Positions 27,826-35,624 of a DNA stretch of 64,000 nt are shown piece by piece. Position numbers and translations under genes: made by a program. The notes beneath the pieces were generated by a model. It saw only the letters and a list, made by a program, of their open reading frames with translations. It had not been told where the DNA came from and did not search any database. Source of the stretch: Desulfitobacterium_A sp034927245 (lineage in GTDB: Bacteria; Bacillota; Desulfitobacteriia; Desulfitobacteriales; Desulfitobacteriaceae); NCBI RefSeq assembly GCF_034927245.1, contig NZ_JAYFQK010000025.1:5546-69545 (forward strand), read 5' to 3'. The stretch's first letter is position 1; each line of letters opens with the position of its first letter.

Positions 27826-29259
27826 TTATGATCTTCTAAAACTTAGAAGTTCCTCCTTCGTGACCGTCCGCGTTGCCAGCAGGCAAAACCCATAGACAAT
27901 GACGCCCAGAAGGATCTCCACTATTAAATAAGAAATACCTTGAAGATGAACGAATTTTTCCGATAGAAACAACGCCCCGACCATCGCACAAGCCGATAAG
28001 AGGACTTTCCCTGTCCCCCTCCAGTCAAAATGGAAATTAATTATACTTTTAGCCCAACGCACTACCGCCGCCGCTAAGAAAAGGAAGGAACAAAGCATCG
28101 CCCATGCTGCTCCCTGCAATCCAAATGCCGGAACCATGGCGAAATTAAGCACAAGATTGAGAACACCGGCCATCGCAAAAAAGCCGGTCAACTTTAAATT
28201 TTTCTCAATCAAGAGCGCACCATACAGGTTTATTTGATAAACCCCGTATAACAAGTTTGCTAAGGTGAGAACAAAAATGATATCTGCTCCCCCGGCAAAG
28301 TCTTTAGTCGATAAAAGGTCGACAATCGGTTTTGCAAGATAAGATAGTCCAAACGCGCCCGGCACAGCTAAGATAAGATACCAACGATTGGCAGCAGTAA
28401 TCTGAGCAGCAACCTTTTCCTTCTTACCCTCTCCCCAGAGTTTAGAGATAACCGGGAAAAGTACGATGCTAATAGGCATAAAAAAGAGGGTCATAGTATT
28501 CGCGATAGTGTAGCCTGCAGCATACACTCCAACATCAGCTAAGCCTCGAAAATGCGTGAGAAAATAGCGACCGCTGGAATTGACCAGCCACAGAAAAAGG
28601 CTGTTAGGAACCAAGGGAAGACCGTATTTTAGATACTTAGCGATATTGGCCAAAGACAGTCCCTGAAATCCGATATTCCGATAAATGAAAATTAGAAATA
28701 TCAGCACAAATAAGCACTGGTTCGAAATAAGGGCTGTCACCATTCCCGCTACAGAATGGAATTTCAAGGGAACAATGACCATAATCAAGGCATTTAGCAA
28801 ACCATCAGCCATATCAAACATCGCATATGTGCGCATGCTTTGGGTTACTCGAAAGTAAGAGATGACATAGTTGTACAATCCCTGTGCCATAACATAAATG
28901 AAGGTTAAAATGGCATATAGCTTAAGTTCAGAGCTTGAAAACATGATCCGGCTAAACGTATTTGAAGCAATAGTAGCCAAAAGAATAAGCACAAGACTGA
29001 ATATGCCGATAAAAGCGGCCAAGGAATAAAAGTCACGGATATTTTCCTTATTATCAAATCCTGTCGCGAAATAACGTATAACCGCAGTATCAAATCCCAA
29101 ACCCACAAGCGGAGCAACAAAACTAATCGTGATGGTGATCTGTGACCAGACTCCATACCACTCCGGTGTAAAGGAGCTTGTTAAGGCAGGCAGAGTAATG
29201 AGTGGCGTCAGGCCTAAAATAATTCGGGCAATGGTTACCCACAAAACACTGGTCAGCAT
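27826..29259 (-). CDS. Polysaccharide flippase (Wzx-like), proximal copy
   Basis: This 477-residue protein has about 14 hydrophobic helices and is a member of the oligosaccharide flippase/MOP superfamily. Helix 1 (ARIILGLTPLITLPALTSSF) and the PEWYGVWSQI block after it are typical of Wzx. It would flip undecaprenyl-linked units. It starts two bases after the stop of the aminotransferase gene, so the two are tightly coupled. The 123 bases between its stop and the next start hold an unusually T-rich plus strand and no gene. Confidence 0.87.
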   Translation of the reverse strand: MLTSVLWVTIARIILGLTPLITLPALTSSFTPEWYGVWSQITITISFVAPLVGLGFDTAVIRYFATGFDNKENIRDFYSLAAFIGIFSLVLILLATIASNTFSRIMFSSSELKLYAILTFIYVMAQGLYNYVISYFRVTQSMRTYAMFDMADGLLNALIMVIVPLKFHSVAGMVTALISNQCLFVLIFLIFIYRNIGFQGLSLANIAKYLKYGLPLVPNSLFLWLVNSSGRYFLTHFRGLADVGVYAAGYTIANTMTLFFMPISIVLFPVISKLWGEGKKEKVAAQITAANRWYLILAVPGAFGLSYLAKPIVDLLSTKDFAGGADIIFVLTLANLLYGVYQINLYGALLIEKNLKLTGFFAMAGVLNLVLNFAMVPAFGLQGAAWAMLCSFLFLAAAVVRWAKSIINFHFDWRGTGKVLLSACAMVGALFLSEKFVHLQGISYLIVEILLGVIVYGFCLLATRTVTKEELLSFRRS

Positions 29260-29261
29260 AT

Positions 29262-30359
29262 TTATAAAGCTTCCTTAACCACTTGGGCAATTTGTTGTTG
29301 CTGCTCCAGCGTTAATTCCGGATAGCACGGCAAGGCTAGCGCTTGTTTACACGCTTTTTCAGCAACGGGAAAATCGCCTTCTTTATAGCCAAGGTTGCGG
29401 AAGGCGCGTTGCAAATGCAAAGGAACGGGATAATAAATCGCGCTGGCAATTCCGTTTTCCTTAAGCGCTGCCATGAGTTTGTCGCGTTTATCCGTCCGTA
29501 AGACATAAAGGTGGTAAACCGGCGTACCTGCGGGATCAATACCCGGCAAGGTCAGCGGCAGATCCGCTAAAAGCTCATTATAAATTTTGGCTTTTTTCCG
29601 ACGGGCTGCATTCCAGTCGTCGATATGTTGGAACTTGACGCGCAGAATTGCAGCTTGCATTTCATCCATCCGGCTGTTATATCCGATTTCATCATGATAA
29701 TACTTCGTTTGGCAGCCATGAAAACGCAGCATCCGCAAGTGCGCAGCCAGATGTTCATCATCTGTGACGACCATTCCCGCATCACCGTAAGCTCCTAAAT
29801 TCTTCGTGGGGAAAAAGCTGAACGTTCCGGCATCACCGATCGATCCGGCTTTCCGTCCCCGGTAGCTCGATCCAATCGCTTGGGCGGAGTCTTCGATAAC
29901 TTTCAGATCATGGCGGGCAGCGATCTCCATCACACGCTCAACATCGACCATTTGTCCAAAAATATGTACCGGAATAATGGCCTTGGTGCGTAGTGTGACC
30001 TTCGCTTCCAGTTGGTTTAAGTCCATATTTAACGTCACGGGATCAATATCGACAAACACCGGGGTTGCTCCCAGAGCGGCAACGGTTTCGGCTGAAGCAA
30101 AGAAGGTAAACGGAGTGGTGATGACTTCGTCTCCGGGGCCGACACCCAATCCTCTTAATGAGAGCAACAAAGCATCTGTTCCGTTGCCCACGGCTACGGC
30201 TTCTTTAACACCGCAATAAGCGGCCATCTCTTTTTCAAATGTCTTCATTTCCGGGCCGAGAATAAATTTGCTGGAATCTAGGACACGCATAATTGCCTGG
30301 TCGATATCATCCTTGATCGTTAAGTATTGAGCTTTAAGATCTAAAAGCGGTATACCCAT
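29262..30359 (-). CDS. WbpE-like sugar aminotransferase (DegT/DnrJ/EryC1/StrS)
   Basis: This 365-residue PLP enzyme has its Schiff-base Lys at K186 (FFPTKNLG) and the cofactor motif EDSAQAIGSSYRGRKAG. Members of this branch put an amino group on C3 of UDP-2-acetamido-3-oxo-glucuronate, taking it from glutamate (WbpE/WlbC). That role is supported by the WbpA-, WbpB- and WbpD-like genes directly upstream in the operon. I start at MGIPLLDLKAQY since AAAGGAG lies eight bases before that ATG, and a longer frame upstream lacks a site. A promoter with a consensus -10 lies 65 bases further up, between this gene and the structured repeat. Confidence 0.9.
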   Translation of the reverse strand: MGIPLLDLKAQYLTIKDDIDQAIMRVLDSSKFILGPEMKTFEKEMAAYCGVKEAVAVGNGTDALLLSLRGLGVGPGDEVITTPFTFFASAETVAALGATPVFVDIDPVTLNMDLNQLEAKVTLRTKAIIPVHIFGQMVDVERVMEIAARHDLKVIEDSAQAIGSSYRGRKAGSIGDAGTFSFFPTKNLGAYGDAGMVVTDDEHLAAHLRMLRFHGCQTKYYHDEIGYNSRMDEMQAAILRVKFQHIDDWNAARRKKAKIYNELLADLPLTLPGIDPAGTPVYHLYVLRTDKRDKLMAALKENGIASAIYYPVPLHLQRAFRNLGYKEGDFPVAEKACKQALALPCYPELTLEQQQQIAQVVKEAL

Positions 30360-30424
30360 TAACTTTAACTCCTTTCGGCATATGCCGTTGACGGTAATGA
30401 TGAGTCGCTGAAGCAACTGAATTT

Positions 30425-30452
30425 ATTATAGCCTAAGTTGTCGCTTCTACAA
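30425..30452 (-). promoter_or_regulatory. Probable sigma-A promoter for wbpE onward
   Basis: On the minus strand TTGTAG and TATAAT are separated by 16 bases, about 65 bases before the wbpE-like start. Just upstream (30453-30520) GAAGC-type words recur about every 15 bases. This promoter would let the downstream half of the locus be transcribed independently of the first genes. Confidence 0.6.
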
Positions 30453-30602
30453 AATCGGGTTTGCTGGGTTAGCTTCTGCCGATTGCTTCCGCTGAGTTTG
30501 CTTCTGTTGAGTCAGGTTCTTAAAAGTCTGATTCTTCAAAGTCCGATTAAGCGGAGTCATGTGGTGTGTGCATGTCTTTATTTTATGTCTGCCGGAGAAT
30601 GC

Positions 30603-31508
30603 GTCTGGGGTGGTGGATTTTGTTTACACCGTTCACTCCAGGCGCTTCACAGACCGAGGCTAAGGCACCGGCTCCTTTTCTGGGGTCGCGGGTTGTCGCA
30701 TGTTTTCGCCGTCCTGGCACATGCGACACTTGACACGTCCTGTGTCATCGCCCGCCGAAATCGTCTCCTGACTCTGTCGGCGGCTGCGCACGTCCTGTGC
30801 GCAGCCCTTTGCTTATAAGCAGTCGCCGCTGCCTAAGCTTCGGTAGCTGCCCGCTTTAGTCGTTCTCTCCCGTAAATCAAAATCCACGTCCAGGCTTTCC
30901 TTCTTTTTTTGCATGCATTGCAGCCGGTGGTACAATGTACCACGCTGCCTCTTGTGTCACTGCATGAGATACTTGCAAGCGTCGCCCCTGTCAAAACTTC
31001 GATAGATGCTTGCTTTAGCCGTTCTCTCCCGTAAATCAGAATCCACATCCAGGTCGTTCTTCCTCTTTTGTATGCATTCGCGGCCGGTGGTACAGAATGT
31101 ACCACGCCGCCTCCCAGGTCACGCATGAGATACTTGCAAGAGACCCATGAAGCGGCCAGGTGAGTTGCGAATACAGATGCGGAGGTTTTAAGCGAGCAGT
31201 TAGCAAACTCGGCGAAAGCGGGCTTGCATAAAGCGGGGCGGGGACATGACGAAAGTGTCCAGTGGACATTTTCACCCCGAGCCGCTTACCCAAAAGGACA
31301 TCTCAACGGCGACAGGTTGTCCCCGGGCGCCACTGAGGCAGCGACGGCACAGGACGTGCCTAGTGCAGAGTGCGCCATGGACGGCATAGCACTCTGCGAG
31401 CCGATTTGGCGCCGAACCCCGCCTGCTTTCATCCACCCGTTTGAGCTGCTAGTTTGCTCTGCGAGCGCCTTATATCCGGAGCAGCTGTATTCGCAACTCT
31501 CCCCAGAC
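30603..31508. ncRNA. Large structured repeat element, copy 1 (expanded)
   Basis: This is a noncoding element of 906 bases whose ends pair (GTCTGGGG and CCCCAGAC). It shares its whole backbone with the copies at 32512 and 43969. Inside are the helix GAGTTGCGAATACAG/CTGTATTCGCAACTC (31162-31176 with 31485-31499), AGCAAACT/AGTTTGCT, GCGGGG/CCCCGC, and the hairpin GTGGTAC...GTACCAC. It is longer than the others through a tandem duplication of 159 bases and through extra hairpins placed at loops, such as TGTCGCATG/CATGCGACA and GCAGAGTGC/GCACTCTGC. Open frames in it are not kept between copies. The strand of the active RNA is undecided. On the minus strand it begins 17 bases after the wbpD-like stop. 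Confidence 0.65.
30822..31139. repeat. Tandem duplication of 159 bases inside copy 1
   Basis: Positions 30822-30980 and 30981-31139 are two diverged versions of one module, each holding CGTTCTCTCCCGTAAATCA and the GTGGTAC...GTACCAC hairpin. The base of that hairpin is GCAGC/GCTGC in the first and GCGGC/GCCGC in the second, so the pairing has been kept while the bases changed. Copies 2 and 3 have the module once. Confidence 0.8.
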
Positions 31509-31524
31509 CCCTACCTGCAAGATT

Positions 31525-32439
31525 TTACGGAAGCAGCTCCTCATCCGGCACTTGGCGAATATCGCGAGCCGGGAAGCCGATCATTACCCGCTTTTCTTCT
31601 GTATCCTTAGTAACCAAGGCTCCGGCGGCAACAAAGGTTTCAGGTGCCAGCTCAACCCCCGGTAGGAGTATTGATGCACCGCCGACGCGAGCGCCTTTGC
31701 CGATATGGGCTCCTTTAATGTACTTAAAGCGTTTCTCTGTGCGACCCATGAAATTATCATTCGTGGTCGTAACCATCGGAGCAATGAAGACGTGATCTTC
31801 AATTTCCATATAGGCTGTAATATATGAACCCGTTTGAATCTTCGTAAAATCACCGATCCGGGTGTCATTCTCGACGGCCGCCCCGCTGCCGATGACAACA
31901 TTTTGGCCAATCGTGCACCTTTCCCGAACAAGTGCACCATCCCCGATAAAGACCTTGTCACCATAACTTGTCCCGGAATAAAGCACGACCGAGCATCCGG
32001 CTGTATAACCTTTTCCCATACGGAGAGGTGGTAAATCCGCATGAGCCTTGACGGTGCTCGTTGCCGCGGCTTTAGGAGCCCGTCCAATCGAGGAGTTGCT
32101 TCCAATAAAGCCCTCTTCCCCAAGATCCACTTGCGGATAAATCGTCGTGTGATCTCCGACTTTCGTATTAGCGCCGACTTTTGCCCAAGTCCCTACGCTT
32201 ACATGATTTCCGATCTGGCAGCCTTCACCAATGACAGCTCCATGATCAATAGTCACATAGTGGCCGAGAACCGTTCCGGCACCGATCGTTACTCCGCTCG
32301 AAATTACGCAGCCTGCTCCCAGGACAATATTCTCGCCCAACGTGACGTCTTCGCCAATAACGCAAAAGGGGCCGGTAATCGTGCCCGCCGGAATTATTGC
32401 TTCTGGGGAAATAAAAAGTCTATTTACATTAGTCATCAT
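31525..32439 (-). CDS. WbpD-like N-acetyltransferase (left-handed beta-helix)
   Basis: This is a 304-residue acyltransferase built of hexapeptide repeats (patterns such as IGAGTVLGHYVTIDHGAVIGEGC through most of its length, given here by type). The C-terminal part (FMGRTEKRFKYIKGAHIG, then GGASILLPGVELAP) resembles WlbB/WbpD enzymes, which acetylate the 3-amino group of UDP-2-acetamido-3-amino-glucuronate using acetyl-CoA. It is longer than WbpD (about 190 residues), with extra beta-helix coils at the N-terminus, so another acyl acceptor is possible. The ATG has GAGG seven bases upstream. The gene is bracketed by copies 1 and 2 of the structured element, both in the same orientation. Confidence 0.85.
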   Translation of the reverse strand: MMTNVNRLFISPEAIIPAGTITGPFCVIGEDVTLGENIVLGAGCVISSGVTIGAGTVLGHYVTIDHGAVIGEGCQIGNHVSVGTWAKVGANTKVGDHTTIYPQVDLGEEGFIGSNSSIGRAPKAAATSTVKAHADLPPLRMGKGYTAGCSVVLYSGTSYGDKVFIGDGALVRERCTIGQNVVIGSGAAVENDTRIGDFTKIQTGSYITAYMEIEDHVFIAPMVTTTNDNFMGRTEKRFKYIKGAHIGKGARVGGASILLPGVELAPETFVAAGALVTKDTEEKRVMIGFPARDIRQVPDEELLP

Positions 32440-32511
32440 TAAATACCTCGTTTCTCGCGAGTTGATAATTACGTTTCGTTAAGTATGCCTTATGAGTTGT
32501 TTGGGGATTGC

Positions 32512-33083
32512 GTCTGGGGGTGGATTTTGTTTACTCCGTTCACTCCAGGCGCTTCGCAGACCGAAGCTAAGGCACCGGCTCCTTATTTTGGGTCGCGGGT
32601 TCCCGCCGAAATCGTCTCCTGACTCTGTCGGCGGCTGCGCACATCCTATGCGCAGCCCTTTGCTTATAAGCAGTCGCCGCTGCCTAAGCTTCGGTAACTG
32701 CTTGCTTTAGTCGTTCTCTCCCGTAAATCAAAATCCACATCCAGGCTTTCATTGCTTCTTTCATGCATGCATCTGCAACCGGTGGTACTTATGTACCACG
32801 TTGCCTTTCAGGTCGTATAAGAAATACTTGCAAAAGACCCATGAAGCGGCCAGGTGAGTTGCGAATACAGATGTGGAGGTTTTAAGCGAGCAGTTAGCAA
32901 ACTCGGCGAAAACGGGCTTGCATAAAGCGGGGCGGGGACAGGGATGTCCCCGGGCGCCGACAGAGCCATGGATGGCGATTCCGGCGCCGAACCCCGCCTG
33001 CTTTCATCTACCCGTTTGAGCCGCAAGTTTGCTCTGCGAGCGCCTTTAATCCGGAGCAGCTGTATTCGCAACTCTCCCCAGAT
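32512..33083. ncRNA. Large structured repeat element, copy 2
   Basis: This is a 572-base copy with ends GTCTGGGG and CCCCAGAT. Main helices are GAGTTGCGAATACAG/CTGTATTCGCAACTC (32856-32870 with 33060-33074), GGGGACA/TGTCCCC (32934-32951), GGCTGCGCA/TGCGCAGCC, GCTTC/GAAGC, and the GTGGTAC...GTACCAC hairpin, whose base is GCAAC/GTTGC here instead of GCAGC/GCTGC. On the minus strand it begins 17 bases after the wbpB-like stop and ends 72 bases before the wbpD-like start, so it would lie inside the operon mRNA unless it is transcribed from the plus strand. Confidence 0.68.
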
Positions 33084-33100
33084 CAAACTAAAGTACAGTC

Positions 33101-34141
33101 TTAATCCTCAACAAGCGGAAAAACCACAGGCTGCTTCGTTTCCTGGCATTTATAAATCGCAAGAATGATCTCTAATGCTTTACGGCCTTCTTCGCCGGGG
33201 ATCGCCGGAGTTCGATCATCACGAATAGCATGAATCATATCGGTAATGATCTCGCGATGTCCAAAACCATAAACGGTCGGCGGATCATTTTCTTGACTAT
33301 CTAAAATTTGTTTCTTCTCTTCTTCGCTGTTCGGGAACTCCCAAGTCTCAATGCGGTTAACGGCAATTCCACCGATAATGACTGAGCCTGTCGCCCCAAA
33401 GACATTGAGCGTTTCTTCAATATTTTTCGGATAAATTGTTGAAGCGGCTTCAATCAAGCCAATGGCACCGTTCTTAAACTTAATGACAGCTCCACCGACA
33501 TCTTCCATCTCAATTGGGCGCAATGCCGTTGTGGTATATCCGAAAACGGATTCAACAGGTCCAAACGTCCATTGGAGCAAATCGATATTATGAATCGATT
33601 GGTTCATCAGGACACCGCCGTCTTGAAGCTTCGTTCCCCGCCAAGGGGCTTGAGCATAATAGTTATTATCACGGTTCCAGCGCACTGTCGCTTGTCCGTG
33701 GGTCAGTTTTCCGAAACGGCCGTCCTCCAACGCTTTACGCATAAGTTTTACCGATTTGTTAAAGCGGTTTTGGTGGATCACCGCGAGTTTTACATGGTTT
33801 TCCTTGCAGGTTTTGATCAATTCATCCGCACTTTTTAGAGTCATGGCCATCGGCTTTTCCACCATGACATGTTTGCCTAATTTAGCGGCTGCAATGCCAA
33901 TCGGGGCATGTAAATCTGAAGGAGTGGCGACGGTTACAACTTCGATATCCTCGGCAGCTAACATCTCTTCAAAGGAGGTATACGGTTTAGCACCATATTT
34001 ATCGGCAAATGCCTGAGCTTTTTCAGGGACAATATCACAGACTGCGACGAGCTCCGCTTCCGGAATCGCAACGATTGACTCCGCATGTTTTGGGGCAATC
34101 CGGCCACAACCAATAATGGCAAAACGAATTTTCTTTTCCAT
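33101..34141 (-). CDS. WbpB-like UDP-GlcNAcA 3-dehydrogenase (Gfo/Idh/MocA)
   Basis: This 346-residue oxidoreductase has an N-terminal Rossmann domain (FAIIGCGRIAPKHAES) and the family motif EKPMAMTLKSADELI with the catalytic Lys. WbpB/WlbA enzymes oxidise C3 of UDP-N-acetylglucosaminuronate and work together with the WbpE aminotransferase. The neighbouring WbpA-, WbpD- and WbpE-like genes favour this role over other Gfo/Idh/MocA substrates. I start at MEKKIRFAII, preceded by GGGAGAAGAG. The longer frame adds 11 residues without a ribosome-binding site. A terminator-like hairpin and a possible promoter lie in the 112 bases upstream. Confidence 0.9.
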   Translation of the reverse strand: MEKKIRFAIIGCGRIAPKHAESIVAIPEAELVAVCDIVPEKAQAFADKYGAKPYTSFEEMLAAEDIEVVTVATPSDLHAPIGIAAAKLGKHVMVEKPMAMTLKSADELIKTCKENHVKLAVIHQNRFNKSVKLMRKALEDGRFGKLTHGQATVRWNRDNNYYAQAPWRGTKLQDGGVLMNQSIHNIDLLQWTFGPVESVFGYTTTALRPIEMEDVGGAVIKFKNGAIGLIEAASTIYPKNIEETLNVFGATGSVIIGGIAVNRIETWEFPNSEEEKKQILDSQENDPPTVYGFGHREIITDMIHAIRDDRTPAIPGEEGRKALEIILAIYKCQETKQPVVFPLVED

Positions 34142-34167
34142 AATTCTCTTCTCCCTTGTTAAAAATA

Positions 34168-34196
34168 AGTACATTTATTCTAAAATGATTGTTCAA
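34168..34196 (-). promoter_or_regulatory. Possible promoter before the wbpB-like gene
   Basis: TTGAAC and TGTACT are spaced by 17 bases on the minus strand, right after the hairpin at 34195. The -10 box is imperfect. It would restart transcription behind an internal terminator. Confidence 0.4.
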
Positions 34197-34222
34197 AGGG
34201 GAATCTGACGATTCCCCTTTTA
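34195..34222 (-). terminator. Internal hairpin between wbpA- and wbpB-like genes
   Basis: AAAGGGGAAT pairs perfectly with ATTCCCCTTT around a six-base loop, with T-rich sequence on the plus-strand side and a short T run on the minus side. It may partly terminate the operon or protect mRNA ends. Confidence 0.6.
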
Positions 34223-34253
34223 TTTATTCTGTTGATATTTTAACCGAAAAACA

Positions 34254-35609
34254 TCAGATTTTGACAATCTTTTCCCGGTTATTTTTAACATCTTTTGTTG
34301 CGTTTCGGGTGTCAACGACGATTTGAGCCTTTTCAACGATATGCTCATAATCCAAAGCACTGTGGGCTGTCAAAATAAGCACACAATCTGCCTCTTCCAC
34401 AGCTTGATCGGTCAATTCGATGCTATCCATATGAACAGTGCTGCCGCCATGAGGTTCAATAACAGGGATGAATGGGTCATGATAAACGATATTGGCACCT
34501 TCTCTGCGGAGAAGCTCCATGACTTTAAGGGCCGGTGATTCACGAACATCATCGATATCGTTTTTATAAGCCACTCCCAAAACGAGAATTTTGGCATCTT
34601 TCAGGCTCTTGTTCCCATTATTTAAAGCCCGAACAACTTTGCTGATGACATGGTAGGACGCTTCGATATTGATTTCCCCGGCAAGTTCAATAAAACGGGT
34701 ATGGAAATCGTATTCACGAGCCTTCCAGGTGAGATAGAACGGATCAATCGGAATGCAGTGGCCGCCTACGCCGGGGCCCGGCCAGAATGTTTGAATTCCG
34801 AACGGCTTCGTACCGGCAGCTTCAACCACTTCCCAAATATCCAGTCCCATTCTATCGCAAAGGAGCATCAGCTCATTAACCAAAGCAATGTTGACGGCCC
34901 GATAGGTGTTTTCAAACACCTTCGTCAGCTCGGCAGCTGCGGGTGAAGAAACAGGCACAACATTGATAATCGTTTGCGAATAGAAGGTGTAAGCGATCTC
35001 CAGGCATATCGGAGTTACGCCGCCGCAAACCTTTGAGGTATTTTTTGTTGTGAAACGCTTATTACCTGGGTCAACACGTTCCGGAGAAAAGGCAAGGAAA
35101 AAGTCTTTTCCAACTTTGAGCCCATTCTTTTCAAGAATCGGCAAAATCACTTCTTCGGTCGTCCCCGGATAGGTTGTGCTTTCGAGCGTCACAAGTTGTC
35201 CGGGACGCAGCCGCTTAGCGATATCCAAAGCGGCATTCTTCATATAGGAAATGTCCGGGTCACGGGTAATCGTCAGGGGTGTAGGAACACAAATGACGAT
35301 AACATCACATTCAGCGAGACGATCAAACTCGGTAGTCGCCGTAAGGGCTCCCTTTTGCACAAGCTCCTGAAGTTCAATATCCTTTACATCTCCGATATAG
35401 TTATCTCCTGCATTGACTCGGCCTGCACGCTCTTCATTCAACTCAAAACCGATAACCTTAAAGCCCACTTTTCCTTTTTCAACGGCTAAAGGCAAACCGA
35501 CATATCCCAGTCCAATGACCCCGACAGTCGCGGTATGGTTAATAATTTTCTCCTTCAGGGTCTTAGCGAGCACATCATCATCTGTGATCACTTCTTTAAG
35601 TTCTAACAT
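34254..35609 (-). CDS. WbpA-like UDP-N-acetylglucosamine 6-dehydrogenase
   Basis: This is a 451-residue nucleotide-sugar dehydrogenase that oxidises C6 of a UDP-sugar to the acid in two NAD-dependent steps. The N-terminal NAD site is VGVIGLGYVGLPLAVE, the catalytic Cys is C285 in GPGVGGHCIPIDP, and the C-terminal UDP-binding domain has VLGVAYKNDIDDVRESP. This motif set is that of the WbpA/WecC branch (UDP-HexNAc) more than of UDP-glucose dehydrogenases. AAGGAGG precedes the ATG. It starts 15 bases after the dehydratase stop. It would supply UDP-GlcNAcA to the next enzymes of the operon. Confidence 0.92.
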   Translation of the reverse strand: MLELKEVITDDDVLAKTLKEKIINHTATVGVIGLGYVGLPLAVEKGKVGFKVIGFELNEERAGRVNAGDNYIGDVKDIELQELVQKGALTATTEFDRLAECDVIVICVPTPLTITRDPDISYMKNAALDIAKRLRPGQLVTLESTTYPGTTEEVILPILEKNGLKVGKDFFLAFSPERVDPGNKRFTTKNTSKVCGGVTPICLEIAYTFYSQTIINVVPVSSPAAAELTKVFENTYRAVNIALVNELMLLCDRMGLDIWEVVEAAGTKPFGIQTFWPGPGVGGHCIPIDPFYLTWKAREYDFHTRFIELAGEINIEASYHVISKVVRALNNGNKSLKDAKILVLGVAYKNDIDDVRESPALKVMELLRREGANIVYHDPFIPVIEPHGGSTVHMDSIELTDQAVEEADCVLILTAHSALDYEHIVEKAQIVVDTRNATKDVKNNREKIVKI

Positions 35610-35624
35610 GACACAATTTCCTCC

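Noticed and set aside
30438..31610. Several open frames of 85-128 residues within the structured element copies
   Set aside because: The frames are not kept between the three copies, insertions and deletions are not multiples of three over most of the length, and the changes preserve base pairing instead.
30603..33083. CRISPR array or group II intron
   Set aside because: There are no regularly spaced identical repeats, and no intron domain V or reverse transcriptase gene.
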